64,000 nucleotides of DNA from Lepidodermella squamata (GCA_047495785.1 JBLDXI010000032.1:620001-684000); one strand, 5' to 3'; shown: positions 22,789 through 35,600, numbered from the stretch's first letter. Numbers and translations are program-made. The notes: generated by a model not told the origin, from the letters alone.

Positions 22789-24022
22789 ATGAACAGTTCC
22801 AGCTTTGATAAACGAGCATACATGAATAACGCCTGGGTTCTAATACCGAGTCCGAGGCGAGGATACAACGAACCGAGGCCATTCTTTGTTGGATGGTTCC
22901 ACGATTTGAGCGCAAGGACAGCAGAAGAACGCCTAACATTCCCTATACTCTACCTGTTCGTGACCACCCTCGTAATTGTAACAAATGTCGCCAACTTGGT
23001 CGTATACTACAAGCGTCACGTCCGACGCGATTTTTTTATTCTAACCGCAATTCTAGCTGCAGCCTCGATATTTCACGCTGCTGGTACGTGTATAGGGCTG
23101 TGGATAACCGTTAGGACAGGATACTGGGACGCTCCTGCCTGGTTATGCACAGGGCTGGCCTGGATGATGCCAACTATTGGTTGCCAATCTACTTGGATCT
23201 TCATGTTGATGAGTTACGAGCGGCGTATTTGTCTCCTTTCGAACAATCCTCACACATTGGCCAATACCAGAAAGGTATTAATAATGGCATTTTCATCTCT
23301 ACTTTTAGGCTTCATCATTTTCGGCACTATCACTGTCTATCCATTTGATGCTTCTGCTGCTGAATATGCCTCTATTCCGTGGATAGCAAACGGTACCGAA
23401 GTTTTGTTTTGTGGCCTGTATAACCACAAGCTATTCGGAAACTTCGACACTGCACTATTGTTCGCCATTTACGTCGTTTTGCTCTCTGTTATAATTCCAA
23501 ATAACGTAATCGCGCTCAATTATTGGTATAAAATCACAAATTATGAACTGGTTACATCTATAAGTATTGAAAATTCTATTTGTTTTCAGGAAAGTATTCA
23601 GCAAATTTCGGACCTTCAAGAACGAGCTAATCTCAAAGCACAGAACTGGGACAGTAACGCCTCAATTGAGCACAGTCGTTCGTTCTCAGCCAATTGTGGC
23701 GAACTGGCAGCGGCTTGAAATGTTCTACATGTACCAGTCGCTAGCGTCATTCGGAGCTTTCTCGCTATTCCACATGCCGCTAATGTTTAGTTTGATTTGT
23801 TTCATACTTTGGAACAGCGCTGGGCCAGATTATCTATCAACAACAGCTCATCAAATGTGTTTTCTGGCTTACACCATCGAAATGGCCATCGCGCCGATTA
23901 TTCAGTGTTTGAAACCTGGTTTCACGGATGATTTCAAGCGTTTTTTCAAGATGCTCCGGTGCAGCAAGATTAGAGTTAAAACAGGTCGGAAAACACCGAC
24001 CTACCCAGATTCGCGACCATAG
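22789..24022 (+). CDS. Rhodopsin-like 7TM receptor, lineage-specific family, copy 4
   Basis: Exon 1 is 22789-23525 (737 bp) and exon 2 is 23590-24022, joined phase 2 at NYW (donor GTATAA, acceptor TTTTCAG, 64-bp intron), giving 389 aa. It starts MNSSSFDKRAYMNNAWVLIP. Family landmarks are present: PRRGYNEPRPFFVGWFHD, LMSYERRICLLSNNPHT after TM3, VPF-type proline-bearing TM4 end (TVYPFDASAAEYASIPWIAN), RLEMFYMYQSLASFGAF and IAPIIQCLKPGFTDDFKRF. Unspliced, the first exon reads on in frame into about 64 more codons, which is an artefact of the intron being open. The basic C-tail is longer than in copy 3. A membrane receptor of unknown ligand. Confidence 0.88.
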
Positions 24023-25874
24023 ACAATGATGTAACAGATCGGACACTCACGCACTTGCCTGTTGTCGTTAAACCATAAATTTTCACACTAATTTAAATGC
24101 ATTGATTTAAAAGGTGGAAAAAGATGTACATCTCCAATTTTTTTTAAATTTTCATAGAAAGAATCTCCGTCTTTCAAGGATTCCAAAGATCAAAGGCTCA
24201 TCGCGCGATTCGATGCCGTTGATTTTTAAATTGAAAAACAAAAATGTGCATTGAAATTTAGTTGTTGAGTCCTTTCAATTCATTTTTTTCGCGTGGCCAC
24301 ATGTTTCTTTCCTCTTAAAACACAAACACAGATGGCGCCATTTTGTACTTTTTTATTATTACACATTTTCGAGCATGAAAAGCGAGAAAGCGAGTCAAAA
24401 ATTTAATTAAATTAAATATTTCCAGGGTGGCTACATGTTCTGATTTTGAGCTGCTTTCCGTATTTTCATCGGCTGTTTCGTATCGAATTGGCGCATTCGA
24501 ATTGGTGCTAGGAGTGTACCAGATTTTCTCGAATGATTGATCGCCGAGTTTTAATTATCGAAACGATAGGTCACCAATGATGGGCGAGTCAGACTAAAAT
24601 GAAAAGAAATTACCAGCATTTTCTCCAAACCTTATTTTTCTTACCATATCGTGCCATCGTGGGTTCGAAAGCTGAAGCATTCAACTACGCGACATGGTGT
24701 TACAAGACTCGAGTCGCAGCGAATAGATAGAGCCCGAGCATTTCTTCCCCGATAAGGGGCAGCGAAGCTTCATTTTGCATGCCTTTCTGAAGCAATTAAT
24801 TCTTGGAATTCAACTTCATCTCTGCTTTGCAAACTTTAAAAAGAAAATGAACATCATCAAACAAAATTCAATGTAAAAAGGCAGTTGTTTACAGGGTGCA
24901 CGAAAAATTTCGATATAATTTTCTAATGAATTTCGTAATAATTTCTGAATTAGATCTCCGAGTTTTTTTTAATAAAAATCCTTATAAATTTATTTTAAAA
25001 TGGCTCCGGAATTTATATTAATTTGAAATAATTCAAAATATTTTCGACCATAAAATAAATATTCGTATCTAAAAATTATGAAAATTATGCACGGTAAAAA
25101 ATGCTACAGTCATTATTAGGCTGGAAATATTAGGCGAACTTCTCAGGTTTTAAAGCTTTGAAAATGTCGAAAACTTACAGCCAAAAATATGAAATGTCAC
25201 TGGTTTTTAAATGAAGGAGGATTCAAACTGTATAGTTGTCAGGTGGGATTTCTAAAGAAAGATTTCAAACAGAAACCGATGATAATTTAAAAAATGTCCC
25301 CTGAGCTCTCGTGGCTCGTGCTAAAGGGTTGAATTTCAAGTGTGTTGTTGATTCCCATTTGCATTAAAATTTCTCACCACAACTTGTTTTTTCTTCGAGT
25401 GAATAATGAGTCATGATTACGCAACACAGTTTTGCATGGTGCTAATAATCGATTTTTCGATATTGATTTTCTCGACAACGAAGCCGAATCGCGCGACGGG
25501 GTTCGGTTTATTATGGCCGTAAAAAAATGCCCGATTTTCTGATATTTTTTTCAAGAATTTATGAGATGTACATATTTTCGGCCGGATTTATAATGGCCGA
25601 TCCACGGTACAAAGTTCATAATTAAATTTCAATGCGAAGTGTGTGAGTGTCCGATCTGTAACATTATTGTCTATGCCCTCAATATTCAATTATCGTTTAG
25701 AAATCAATAGCTATTCTTAGATCTCATGTTTATGTGCCATGCGGCAAGCCATTTTATCATACATTTATTTATCGACCATATGTTTTCTACTTTGAAAATA
25801 ATTTCGCAGAAATAGCTGCATATCAAACTAGTTTTTTTGAAAATATTGAAAATTTGTGGGTAAACCGCACTCAC
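24023..25874. other. Intergenic, searched for calcineurin 3' exons without success
   Basis: AT-rich DNA between receptor copy 4 and the calcineurin exon. I looked on the minus strand for the conserved continuation of calcineurin A (the IFSAPNYLDVYNN region) and did not find it. No repeat structure stands out. Confidence 0.45.
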
Positions 25875-27313
25875 CCGCCGTCTTGAGCTTCATGGGCGCG
25901 AATAATCGAAAGCAAGTTGTTTTGTTGAAGGAAATCGCAGCAAGCTGCATAGCTAAAGAAGTAGGAGCAGCCACGAACTGTGTTGTGAGTAAAGTGCTCT
26001 TTTGGTTCTTTCTCATTGCCGAAGTCCTCGGTCGGGTCCGACCACAACAGGTCGCACATGGGGCCGAAGGCGGGCGGCTCGCGGAAGCGGTCTAGCCTCC
26101 GAATGTCGTCCAGCGTGTGGATCTCCGGCGACAGCCCGCCGTGCACGCACAAGAACTGGCCGTTCATGAGCGCGGCGAGCGGCAGGCAGTCGAACGAGTC
26201 CATCGCCGCGTCGTAGATCTTCTCCGAGTACTTGATCTTACATTCTTGCTTGAACGTGAAGTACTCGGTGAGGTGACGGCACTCGTGGTTGCCGCGCAGC
26301 AGGAAGAAGGTGTTCGGGTGCAGGATTTTCAGCGCCCAGAGGAATACAAGGCACTCGACGGAGAAGTAGCCGCGGTCGACGTAGTCGCCCAGGAACAGGT
26401 ACTTGGTCTTCTCGGGCGGCCCGCCAACCTCGAACAGCTTCATCAGATCGTAGAACTGGCCGTGGATGTCGCCGCACACGGTCACCGGCGCTTCTATGTC
26501 GATCATCGTCTTCTCCTGGCGCAACAACGCCGCGCCCTCGTTGATAATCCGCAGCGCCACTTCATCTGTGACGCGTCCTTCCTGGATGAAATGCTGCTTC
26601 AGAACGTCCATACGAGGTTTGCCCCGGCTGTCAAACACCTCGGCCATCGTCAGACGATGTGTAGGAGGGTGGCCGACATCTAAAAATAACAATGCACGGA
26701 TTAAAAATTTTCTCAATTTTCTTAGTCAAATGCTTTGACCCATTTTTTTACGTCAATGTCGCCTTGCGCAGTCTCTATTCATTGAATGTTTAATTTTTTT
26801 TCTCCTGTCGTTTCATTGTGGCCAAGTAAAGCCATATATATGACAAGAGCTTTCAATTCAATTTCGTGCAATTTGCATAATAGAAAATTTGTTCCCAGGG
26901 CAAAAAAAATAACGACAGTCTTGGAAAAATCGCCCACCAAAAAACGATTAGTAAACTAGAGCGTGTAAACTGATGAAAGTCTGAATATAAATTAATCAAA
27001 GCCCTGATTAGCATTCACATCCCGGCGATATTGATTGGCTGCCGCTAATCGCAGCTCTACAAAATCAGTTTTTCCCGCGTCATTTTGCAGTTCAACATTC
27101 AATTAATAGACAGCGAAAATTTAAGGTGGAATTTTTCGTTTTTTTTCATGTTTTTTTTATTATTTCAATCCAGTTTGGTGACTCACTTTTGATGACCCGG
27201 TCAGTTGTCGACAGCTTCACGGCACTGGAATTAGCTGATTTCTTTTCCTCGTAGGCTTTCGCATCTTTGCCGTCGCCATCTTGCTGACTGTTATTGCCAC
27301 TGGACATAACCAT
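25875..27313 (-). CDS. PPP3C: Calcineurin A (serine/threonine phosphatase 2B catalytic subunit), 5' two exons only
   Basis: Exon 1 is 27313-27187 and exon 2 is 26679-25875. The joint AAAA|GTGAGT ... TTTTTAG|AT completes an Asn codon. Exon 2 ends at a good donor (GG|GTGAGT), about 310 residues in. The product is the Ca2+/calmodulin-dependent phosphatase catalytic chain. The metallophosphatase motifs are intact: GDIHG (about 112-116), GDYVDRG, RGNHE, LCVHGG and RAHEAQD, so all metal ligands are present. The N-terminus is Ser/Asn/Lys-rich and of ordinary length; an alternative Met lies two codons downstream. Missing are the end of the phosphatase fold, the calcineurin-B-binding helix, the calmodulin-binding site and the autoinhibitory segment. 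These exons were not found to the left, so the gene is partial, rearranged, or has tiny or distant exons. Confidence 0.9.
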
Positions 27314-30300
27314 GGACGACGGCAAAAACGCAATCGAGAATGATGATGGGCGGGCAACGCTGCTGCAGCACACTTAAGTGACGTGTGATGTTGTGGGCAC
27401 TGAAGTAGAGACACGGCACTCAACTTAAAATGCCTAAATTCGGCAAGGAGGAAGAAAACGGCATAGAATAAAGACGAGCATCATTATACGCCGTAGAAGG
27501 AGCAAACAACGATGTGAACACGCGTCGTCCACGGATCGGCAATCTCATAGGGGAAGACTATAGTCCAGGCGACTGAGCTAACGAACGAGTAAAATCAATA
27601 AAAACGGATCAATGCGCATTGGCAAATCCCCAAACAATTCATATTTTAACTCTGCATTTGCTTCCCGTACCCGTGGCCCATGCTAACCACACGATATACG
27701 CGCTTCTAATGTCTATATCGGCGCGCGCCTCGCTAATATGTATGCACTCTGCGAAAGAACAACAGATAAAGAGCAGAAGAGACAACATTTGCCAGTTGTG
27801 AGCCAGGCCTACTCGTTAATAAGCAGCGTCAAATCGCCCGCGTCAATTCAAGGTGATTCACCAATTCAGTTTATACGCAGAGAAAGCCTCTTGACATTCG
27901 CGTTCTGTTAAATAAACATAAAGGTGACACATACAGCGAGTTAGGAAAAGACCGTTTTAGGTAATGGATATAACTTGCAGTGAATAGAGCCAACTAATCA
28001 GTGCACCTAAATGTTTCTATATGAATGCTTCGCGGAGAGTCAAAAGACACTTGCCAATTTAACAACTGGTGTGTATTCTGGCATCAGAAATACGCCTTCC
28101 CTGATAATCTTTTAATAAAAAGTCTGTGTATACGCTCGCCGGGTAGGTGGTACGCCTCGTCCCAAATCAACAAGCGAATGCTTTCAACTGACAGAATTAA
28201 AATCTAGCCTAAAAACTTGAGTGCAAGGCGAGACAATCGTTTTAGGGAGAACAAGGAACTCATGAGCAATGAGATCGAGGGCAGGATTGAAAAATCTGCT
28301 ATACTTTAATAGCAATAAGTTAATACACATACATCGTAAAAATAAATACACCTAACGGACGATAAGTAAAATGAGAGCAATGAGAAAGGTAGGGTAAGGT
28401 AAGAAAGGTATATTTGCGAGCGATTTCAACTTATCTAAAATCAAAATGGCTATCAACAGTCATAGTTTATATTAAAAATCATACAGCCTTGATAATGGTA
28501 CGAAGCTGGATATCACACAGTCAGAAGAAAGCAGAAAAAACATGACTCTTGCTGCTGTCTACCGCAATTGATCAGCAACTGAAGAGGTTAAAAATAGTAT
28601 GAGCAGCCAGTAAAAGATAAATAAATTTTCAATAATGATAAATGTTGAAAACTTCATCGCGAAAATTATTCAGGATTTTCTGACAGACGACTTTCTGGAA
28701 GGTCGAGGACATTGTATCTGACTTCTGCGGATATATTTTTAACACTGCGTTAAAGGCCAAAGCAACAGAGTAAGCAACAAGGTAAAACTGCGGTTTCCTA
28801 ATAAATCGACCCCAACTGGCGCAAACATTGACAGAATACTGAGCGTTACCTCAAAATAAACGACTTTGGTTGATCAAATAAAAAGATAGATGGCCGGCGA
28901 TATGCAAGTGACTCCAAATCGCAAGGTGCGCTCCTGGGAGAAAAATTCGCCCTGCAAGCTCTACAAGGCGGCTTGCCGATTGAAAAAGCTGAGTGGTATC
29001 ACGATAAATGCCGTCGAACTACTACGTCAGAACTTCTACTAGTGTACCAGTGGTGTTCAATTCATGAAGTCAACGTGAGGTGCGCGCACGACCCAGGATA
29101 AACTGAATATTTCCGCCACTTCCGATGATAAAGATGGGAATAGGTTGTTTCTTAGCTTTGCTAGTAATTGAGTTGCGAGGCACTATAGTATAGATTAGAT
29201 CGTATCACTATAAGCTTGAATCAGTAAACAAACTATATCCTCAGCAAGCATTACTGAATTAGCAATACGACGATGTTCGATGAAAAAGCTAAATAGAAAA
29301 GGAAAATGAGAACGGTTAGTTTTCTGGGTTCACGGCGCAAGTGTAAGATGTAAGATGTAAGATGTAAAACTTGAGCTTCGTGCCAAAAGGGCAATTATAC
29401 TACTAAAATAGCTCTCACGCACGAAATGTACGGCCGGTTCATAACGTGTCGGGGAATACAAGCAACAAGCAACGAAGACCTAACACGTTCCACGGGCTCG
29501 TGACGTCAAACTAACTGCCCTTTTGGCGCTAAGCTAACGAAAAGTCACAAGTCACCCAGCGGTTCATTCCCTAAGGCCCAACTTACGGTTTAGAAATTGG
29601 ATATTGGGATCATTCAATGAACTTCCCGCCTTCTCTTACTCAGAAAACAATAAAATGACTACCTATGTTACTCGCGGCACCGGCTCTTCAATGTCTGTCA
29701 GAAGGACTCTAGGCAGTTATGGGCTGTCTTGTTTGATTATCATATTATAAGATCAAAGCTTTTCTCAGTTATCAGCCAACGACGCATTCCTAGATTCAAG
29801 ATCCATCTTGAAGAGGCGTTAAGTTAGCAATCGAAAACCGCGACTGAGGACTGAGAATTATTAGAATCAGTTCATGTAATCGAAAACCTATATTGGTAAA
29901 TAATAATGCTGGTCGCCAGGCAAAATATTTCCCCGAACGACAATTTGCGAGATAATTACGGGGCCTACATGAATCGATTCTGCCAAATAATCAGTAGCAA
30001 GTTTGGGCCATCGATCGAAAACAGAATAGCAAACTAGGCTCAAAGTTAACAGCTGGAAAAGGCTCGACGACTACCATAAAAACAACAGCATCACGAGGGA
30101 ATCTCAGTCAATGAAAAAGAAGGCATAAAACAATGCTCCATCAGCAAACTGTTGACGCTGCGCAGTAACTATATTCGCGCCCACCTTAAGGTCAAATAAC
30201 TCGGCGTCGTTTTTTTCGTTCGGTGTAATAAAATTGCTATCAATGTTTTTCTTCACGTATAATAAATTTCAAATTCTGTCATATTATTGGTAAATTTATT

Positions 30301-30934
30301 TTATTCGCATGTGGTCAATTTGTTTGGGGAAATTATTTGTTGAAGCTTTTTTAGTTTTGCGTCTGAAGTTGTCTGTTGTTTCTAAAGGTTCTGGCTGTCG
30401 ATCAAGTTGCCGGAGGTGGTGAGTTTTTCGTGTCTGTTGTCTGTTAAGGAAAGGTCTGCTGTGAGCTGAAAGAATCACGTACGTACATTGTCGTCTGCAT
30501 TGTGCAGTTTGTTGCTCATATTCAGTAATGGGTGCAAGGTGCAAATAACTTGTGAACATCCCGTAATTGATGTATTGGATGCCATACAGACATACAGAGT
30601 CATTAGAGATCACAGGAGTCAAGTCATATCTCATTTGTCACTTGAAACATTTCCGAGGCATCTCTGGACTTTGCCGAACCCCATTGGTTCGCCTTATTTC
30701 CGTGCTTCTGTATTATGTAGCTTACTCTTGCTCTAACTCACAACTTTATGCCTGCATTAAATTATTTGGAATGACTGGCCGGACTTCTGCAATGTGGTAA
30801 TAATGCATTTTCCAATAGATTCTGGATATTGAAGCCATGATTGCTGCCTTCAGCTTGATAGACAGTCAATGACAAATTTAATTCGTTCATCATTTTTAAT
30901 TTATAGAGACTAATTAGGAGTGCGCATTGTTGTT
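27314..30934. other. Long intergenic region, no gene recognised
   Basis: About 3.6 kb upstream of both the calcineurin gene (minus) and SLC25A1 (plus), so it should contain both promoters. I see a short TAAGATG tandem run near 29344-29366 and a small inverted repeat (GCCAAAAGGGCA near 29382, TGCCCTTTTGGC near 29517). Open frames here show no coding signature. Confidence 0.4.
29366..29537. repeat. Small inverted repeat, possible MITE remnant
   Basis: CTTCGTGCCAAAAGGGCAAT near 29376 is mirrored by a TAACTGCCCTTTTGGCGC stretch near 29512, with about 100 bp between. A TAAGATG micro-array abuts the left arm. No coding content. Confidence 0.4.
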
Positions 30935-31901
30935 ATGGCGCCCGTAAGCAACAGCACTGGCCCTGTTTCTGGAAGGAAAGCTGCTAAGGGCATCTTCGCA
31001 GGTAATTGGTTGCGCTGATGTTTGTATCTTCACACAACTATGGTCTTTTCTTTTAGGTGGTGTTACCGGGGGTCTTGAAATTTGCATAACCTATCCAACG
31101 GAGTACGTGAAAACACTCCTGCAGCTTGACCAGAAGCTGGGCGCTGATCGCAAATACAACGGTGTGATTGACTGCGCATCAAAGACGTATCGCGCCCATG
31201 GTTTCTTGGGAATGTACCGCGGTCTATCTGTTCTACTTTACGGCTCAATCCCTAAAAGTGCTGTGCGATTCGGCGCATTTGAAGAATTCAAAAGACACTT
31301 TGTCGACGACCGTGGTCGTTTGTCTCGCGGATCTAGTCTAATTTGCGGTCTGGGCGCTGGTGTTTCTGAGGCTATTCTAGCAGTTACACCGATGGAAACC
31401 ATCAAAGTGAAATTCATCGACGATCGTAACTCGGCAAACCCGAAATTCCGCGGATTTTTCCACGGAGTTCGAGAAATTGTCCGCACATATGGTATCGGAG
31501 GCGTTTACAAAGGAGTAACTGCCACGATTATCAAACAAGGCTCAAACCAGGCAATTCGTTTCTTTGTTATGGAATCTCTTCGCAACTGGTGGAAAGGCGA
31601 CGATCACAACGCTACTGTGCCAAAACTTGTAGTCGGCGCTTTTGGCGCCGTTGCAGGCGCTGCCTCAGTTTTCGGCAACACGCCGGTCGATGTTGTCAAA
31701 TCACGCATGCAGGGTCTCGAGGCGCATAAATATCGCTCGACCTGGCACTGTGCTGTCGTAACGGCGAAGGAGGAAGGCTTCCGCGGTTTTTACAAGGGCA
31801 CCATCCCTCGTCTGAGCCGTGTCTGCTTGGACGTTGCGATTACGTTCATGATCTACGACAGTATTATGGAAGCTATTGACAAGATCTTCAAGGAAAAATA
31901 A
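30935..31901 (+). CDS. SLC25A1: Mitochondrial citrate carrier (tricarboxylate transport protein)
   Basis: Exon 1 is 30935-31001 and exon 2 is 31057-31901 (donor GTAATT, acceptor TTTTAG, phase 1 in Gly), giving about 303 aa, the usual length of a mitochondrial carrier. It exchanges matrix citrate for cytosolic malate across the inner membrane and so supplies acetyl units for lipid synthesis. All three PX[DE]XX[KR] motifs are canonical: PTEYVK, PMETIK and PVDVVK. Stretches diagnostic of the citrate carrier are LEICITYPTEYVKT, LYGSIPKSAVRFGAFE, ETIKVKFI, KQGSNQAIRFF, GAASVFGNTPVDVVKSRMQG and PRLSRVCLDVAI. There is no cleavable presequence, as expected for the family. Nothing is missing, in contrast to the divergent carrier at 13.6-15.6 kb. 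Confidence 0.95.
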
Positions 31902-32290
31902 TCTTGCTCGAAGTTACTTCAAAAAACATTCGTAGTATTTGCAATATTTTGTGATTTAATGTGAGTCTTTGTCGTTTAAACTGCTGTGATCGTAATAATG
32001 GGTCTTGTGGTCTGCTGTTTTCATCTACATAATATTCCAGTGATAAAAAACCGGCCCGCTAAAATCGACTGAGCTGGCTAATTTACGAGATTTATATAAA
32101 TATATTTTTGTGAGGTGCGCCCCTGGAATCTTTCGTTTTAATATTACATGCTGGGCCGTCATAATGTGTGCTAATCAACTGGACTCTAATCGCTTCCCTC
32201 TAACAGAAATTGCCAATATTTGTAACTTATTTGTCGAGTAAATTTTTTGCTTTATTTTTAATTTATTTTGTAATTTAGATTTTTTGAAAA
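31902..32290. other. Spacer between SLC25A1 and small membrane protein gene
   Basis: 388 bases with the SLC25A1 3' end and the promoter or 5' leader of the next gene. An acceptor-like TTGTAATTTAG lies 12 bases before the next ATG, suggesting a 5' UTR intron or a trans-splice site. Confidence 0.4.
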
Positions 32291-32479
32291 ATGTATAACG
32301 AAAAAACACCTCGGAGATATGCGGTTGAGGAGGAATTGCCGTCGCCTATGACATTCATGCCGTACAATGTCGCCGTGGTTCTCTGCTCAATCCTGTTGCC
32401 TACGTTCATCGCAATAGGCGTTCTTGTTGGAATTTGCTACGCAATCGATCCGAATCAAATCGCCATGGGCCGATCTTAG
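32291..32479 (+). CDS. Small single-pass membrane protein, 62 aa
   Basis: A single-exon ATG frame, MYNEKTPRRYAVEEELPSPM followed by a 25-residue hydrophobic segment (VAVVLCSILLPTFIAIGVLV) and a short tail. An acceptor-like sequence lies just upstream and an AATAAA signal 205 bases downstream, both supporting a real short transcript. The charged N-terminus, one membrane helix and no Cys pairs suggest a small membrane-embedded subunit or regulator. I do not recognise the family. It could alternatively be the last exon of a longer gene, but no partner exon was seen. Confidence 0.5.
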   Translation: MYNEKTPRRYAVEEELPSPMTFMPYNVAVVLCSILLPTFIAIGVLVGICYAIDPNQIAMGRS

Positions 32480-32683
32480 GAGACGGGAAAGAAACATTCG
32501 AGGACGTTGTGCATTTTTTTGCGGTTGTGAATTTTATACATCGTCTGCCACTTTTTACATTATTTACTGGTTATATTAAATGCGAAAAATTCCGGAAACA
32601 ATTTACTACGTTACCTTCCGCTTTTAACAAGCTGCAACACTTCATTATATTAGATCATTATATTGCTGAATTATAGTAATAAC

Positions 32684-32689
32684 AATAAA
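32684..32689 (+). terminator. Polyadenylation signal
   Basis: An AATAAA hexamer 205 bases after the stop of the small membrane protein gene, followed by a T-rich stretch. Confidence 0.4.
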
Positions 32690-35600
32690 GGAGAAAAATG
32701 TTAATTTATTTGCTTATATTTCTGGGTACATGAGGGTGAAAAATATTGAAAGGTAAATGTTGATCGTGGGTGAGACATGAAATAGTTATTTCAGCAGCAG
32801 CTGTGAACACATCAATATTTTGTGTTTCGGATGAGAAAAATTGCTGCTGCGGCTGCTGGTTCACAAGAGTCAACAACAACGACAAATTGAGTTGTTTATA
32901 CGCGTCTGGCGAAACGCGGGAGTGGTGATGCGAAATCACGTGAATAAATAATATTCAGGCGATGCATCGCGATCAGGAAATGGGCGCCAAGCCGTTTGTA
33001 AAACGCGCGCTCAGCGTACGCTAGTCTTAATTATACCCAGCTCTATTATACCTAGCTATGCGAAAACAGGGGAAGCACACAAGACATGGCGCTTTGTTAT
33101 CGCGGATGTTTCGATGAGTTTTTGTTGAAACGTTATTTTCAGGCCTAAACAAACGAATGTTTCTTCTGGTCACACGTTTTCCGGATTTTTCTTTTCACCT
33201 GGCGAAAGTCACGCCGATATTTATTTACGCACATGCTGATGTCTGTCTGTATATGCCGCTGCGGCGACAAGATATTACCGCATATAGATTGCGCGGGCAT
33301 AATATTATTTTTAACCATCATCAATTTTCAGCGCGCAACTGCCTTGGTGTTTCGCGCCGCTTAATTTTTATTACCGCATTTTAAAAGGTAAAGTAATTAT
33401 GTTGTTGATAGAGCTTATCTGCTCGTCATTTACAAGCATGTCGCCGAGGCGTAATCGCCGTGATGGTGAGATCATCAATCTGTGGCAGCTAAATGGTTGC
33501 ATTGTGGTGCCTTCAGGCCCAGATTACCTGCGTAGATATGTTCTAGGCTTGCTTGCGAAATAGACAGGGCAAATTAACAACTTTGCGCGCACCTGTTTAA
33601 TCATAAGACACATACAAGATGCGAGAACAGGAACATCCCTTACGGCAGAATGCCGACGTCTGTATCTATACTACGTACCTGTATGTGTTGAGATATAATA
33701 AGAAATTTATTAGTAAATTTTATCGTAAAGAGAGCGGCATGTAGCTTTTACGATTCGTCGTCTAGCCGCCGGCGCCCAACCAATATGGTACCTAATATAC
33801 CTGCTCGCGTAGCGTCGATACGCTATGCCGAAAGGTGAGAGACGGGACATCACGGCGCTCGGATGGGACATTTTTTGTTAATTATCTTCATCTAATTGCG
33901 GAATATCCCACTTTTGCGTCACGCCGAATCAATTATTATTTTACGAAACGGTGTTTCCGTTTGAAACAAGCGCGTTGTTTACTTGAATTTTTACCTGTTT
34001 AATGTCTTGAGGTTTATTGCAAAAATAGGTCAAAACGTGACGCGCTCTGGAATTTTTCTCATCAGACAAATAGATCCTCATTATTTCTCTACCTTAAAGT
34101 AATAGACTAAACCTTTAAAATTAACAATTTTTCAACTCTTGTTAATATGAAGTTATTAGCTGATGGGCTGAAATAATGAAGTTCATCGTTTGGAACGAGT
34201 TACAGCCAGTTTTCCGTCACAGTTTTTCCCCAATTTCGCCCCTCAACTAAGGAAAGCTTGATGTAACTTGTAACTATACACAATAGAATCAGTTTAATCA
34301 ATTAACTGAGGTGATTCAACTTTTACCAATTCCAGGTTTAAGGTGCAATTCGACCACAGATCAACAACCGGGCCTATAAGGTTCCCAGTCGGTCATAACA
34401 TTGTTGAGGGAAATTCTGGGCAGCTCTTGGAAGCAGAAACAAAGCTATTTCGAGGTTTTTTTCAAATTGCCGCGAAAATATGTGCATGATTGCTTGAGCT
34501 TCCAATTATTAATTCCAATTTCCCTTAAGAAAATAGTCAAATTAGTCAAATTCAAAGAGCTTGGTTTCGTAATATCTTGGTATAGAAATTTAGCATCGGA
34601 TTTAATCCCTTTTTAAGACTTTCTGTTTCAACTAACTTTGAAAATATTATCTGAAAATCCTAATGACTATCTAATATTGCAAGGACCCTACAAGGTTTTT
34701 GGTGCCAATCGATTTTTTCGCCCCCATATATTCAAATTTCCCTATACCCCAGCCGCTCTCAGGCTGAAATTCTGCTTAACCCAAAAATGTTGTCTTTCAG
34801 TAGCAGTCATATATTATAAACAGTTCGTAGAAATTAACCTGGAAACACGTAATTTAACGTTTTTTGTTACATTTCCGCAAGTAATTACCAAAGATAAGTG
34901 TATAAACTGCAGCAGTTTAGCGTCTCAATTTTGGCGCATCAAGTGCGCGTGCGCGTCGCGTTCGGTGCGCGCGCGTTTAGGTACACGCCAAAAACTCTGC
35001 GCTATGGCATATATGTTTATCTAAAAATACTGCTGCCGCAATAAAATTTACGTGCAGTGATAAACAAAGCAATAATTATCATCGCATTTCCGCCTCGGGC
35101 TGGTCCCAAGTTAAATTTCAATACAAAACCTCAAGATTTTGATAAGCTGTTGTTGTTTGTCGTTATCATTATTATTGTTGTTGTTGTTGTTGTTGTGGTG
35201 TTTCTCTGAAAATTACAGGTGTCATCCTTTTTCTGCGTTTTTATTGATATCTTTATGTACCTGCCAAGGGCTTTTGTCTCATTTCAGGATTTAACGCTGT
35301 TGTTTTTGTTAGAAATACGTATAATCCATCTATTAGCCGTCTCTATGTTTTTGATATTTCGGCCTCTAACACTTATATTATTATTTGTAAAAATATAAAT
35401 AGACTCGAAGACGCGCGGTAATATTTTTATACCGCCTTAATATATTAAGGCAACAAAAACAATTTAGCTCATCGCTCGACGTTTTTGCTCGTCAAAAGAA
35501 GAGTGCAAAATTTCTCTAGCTATATATTTGTTGAAGATTTCGGCGAGAACGAAACAGCGGCAACATAATATATAGGTATATGACCTTAATATTTAAGTGT

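Noticed and set aside
26117-26683. Long plus-strand open frame (188 aa)
   Set aside because: It is antisense to the calcineurin exon, whose GC-rich codons keep the opposite strand open. The minus-strand product is unmistakable.
29341-29366. CRISPR-like or satellite array
   Set aside because: Only three to four short TAAGATG units without spacers; a micro-repeat in a eukaryotic genome. No CRISPR array exists in the window.
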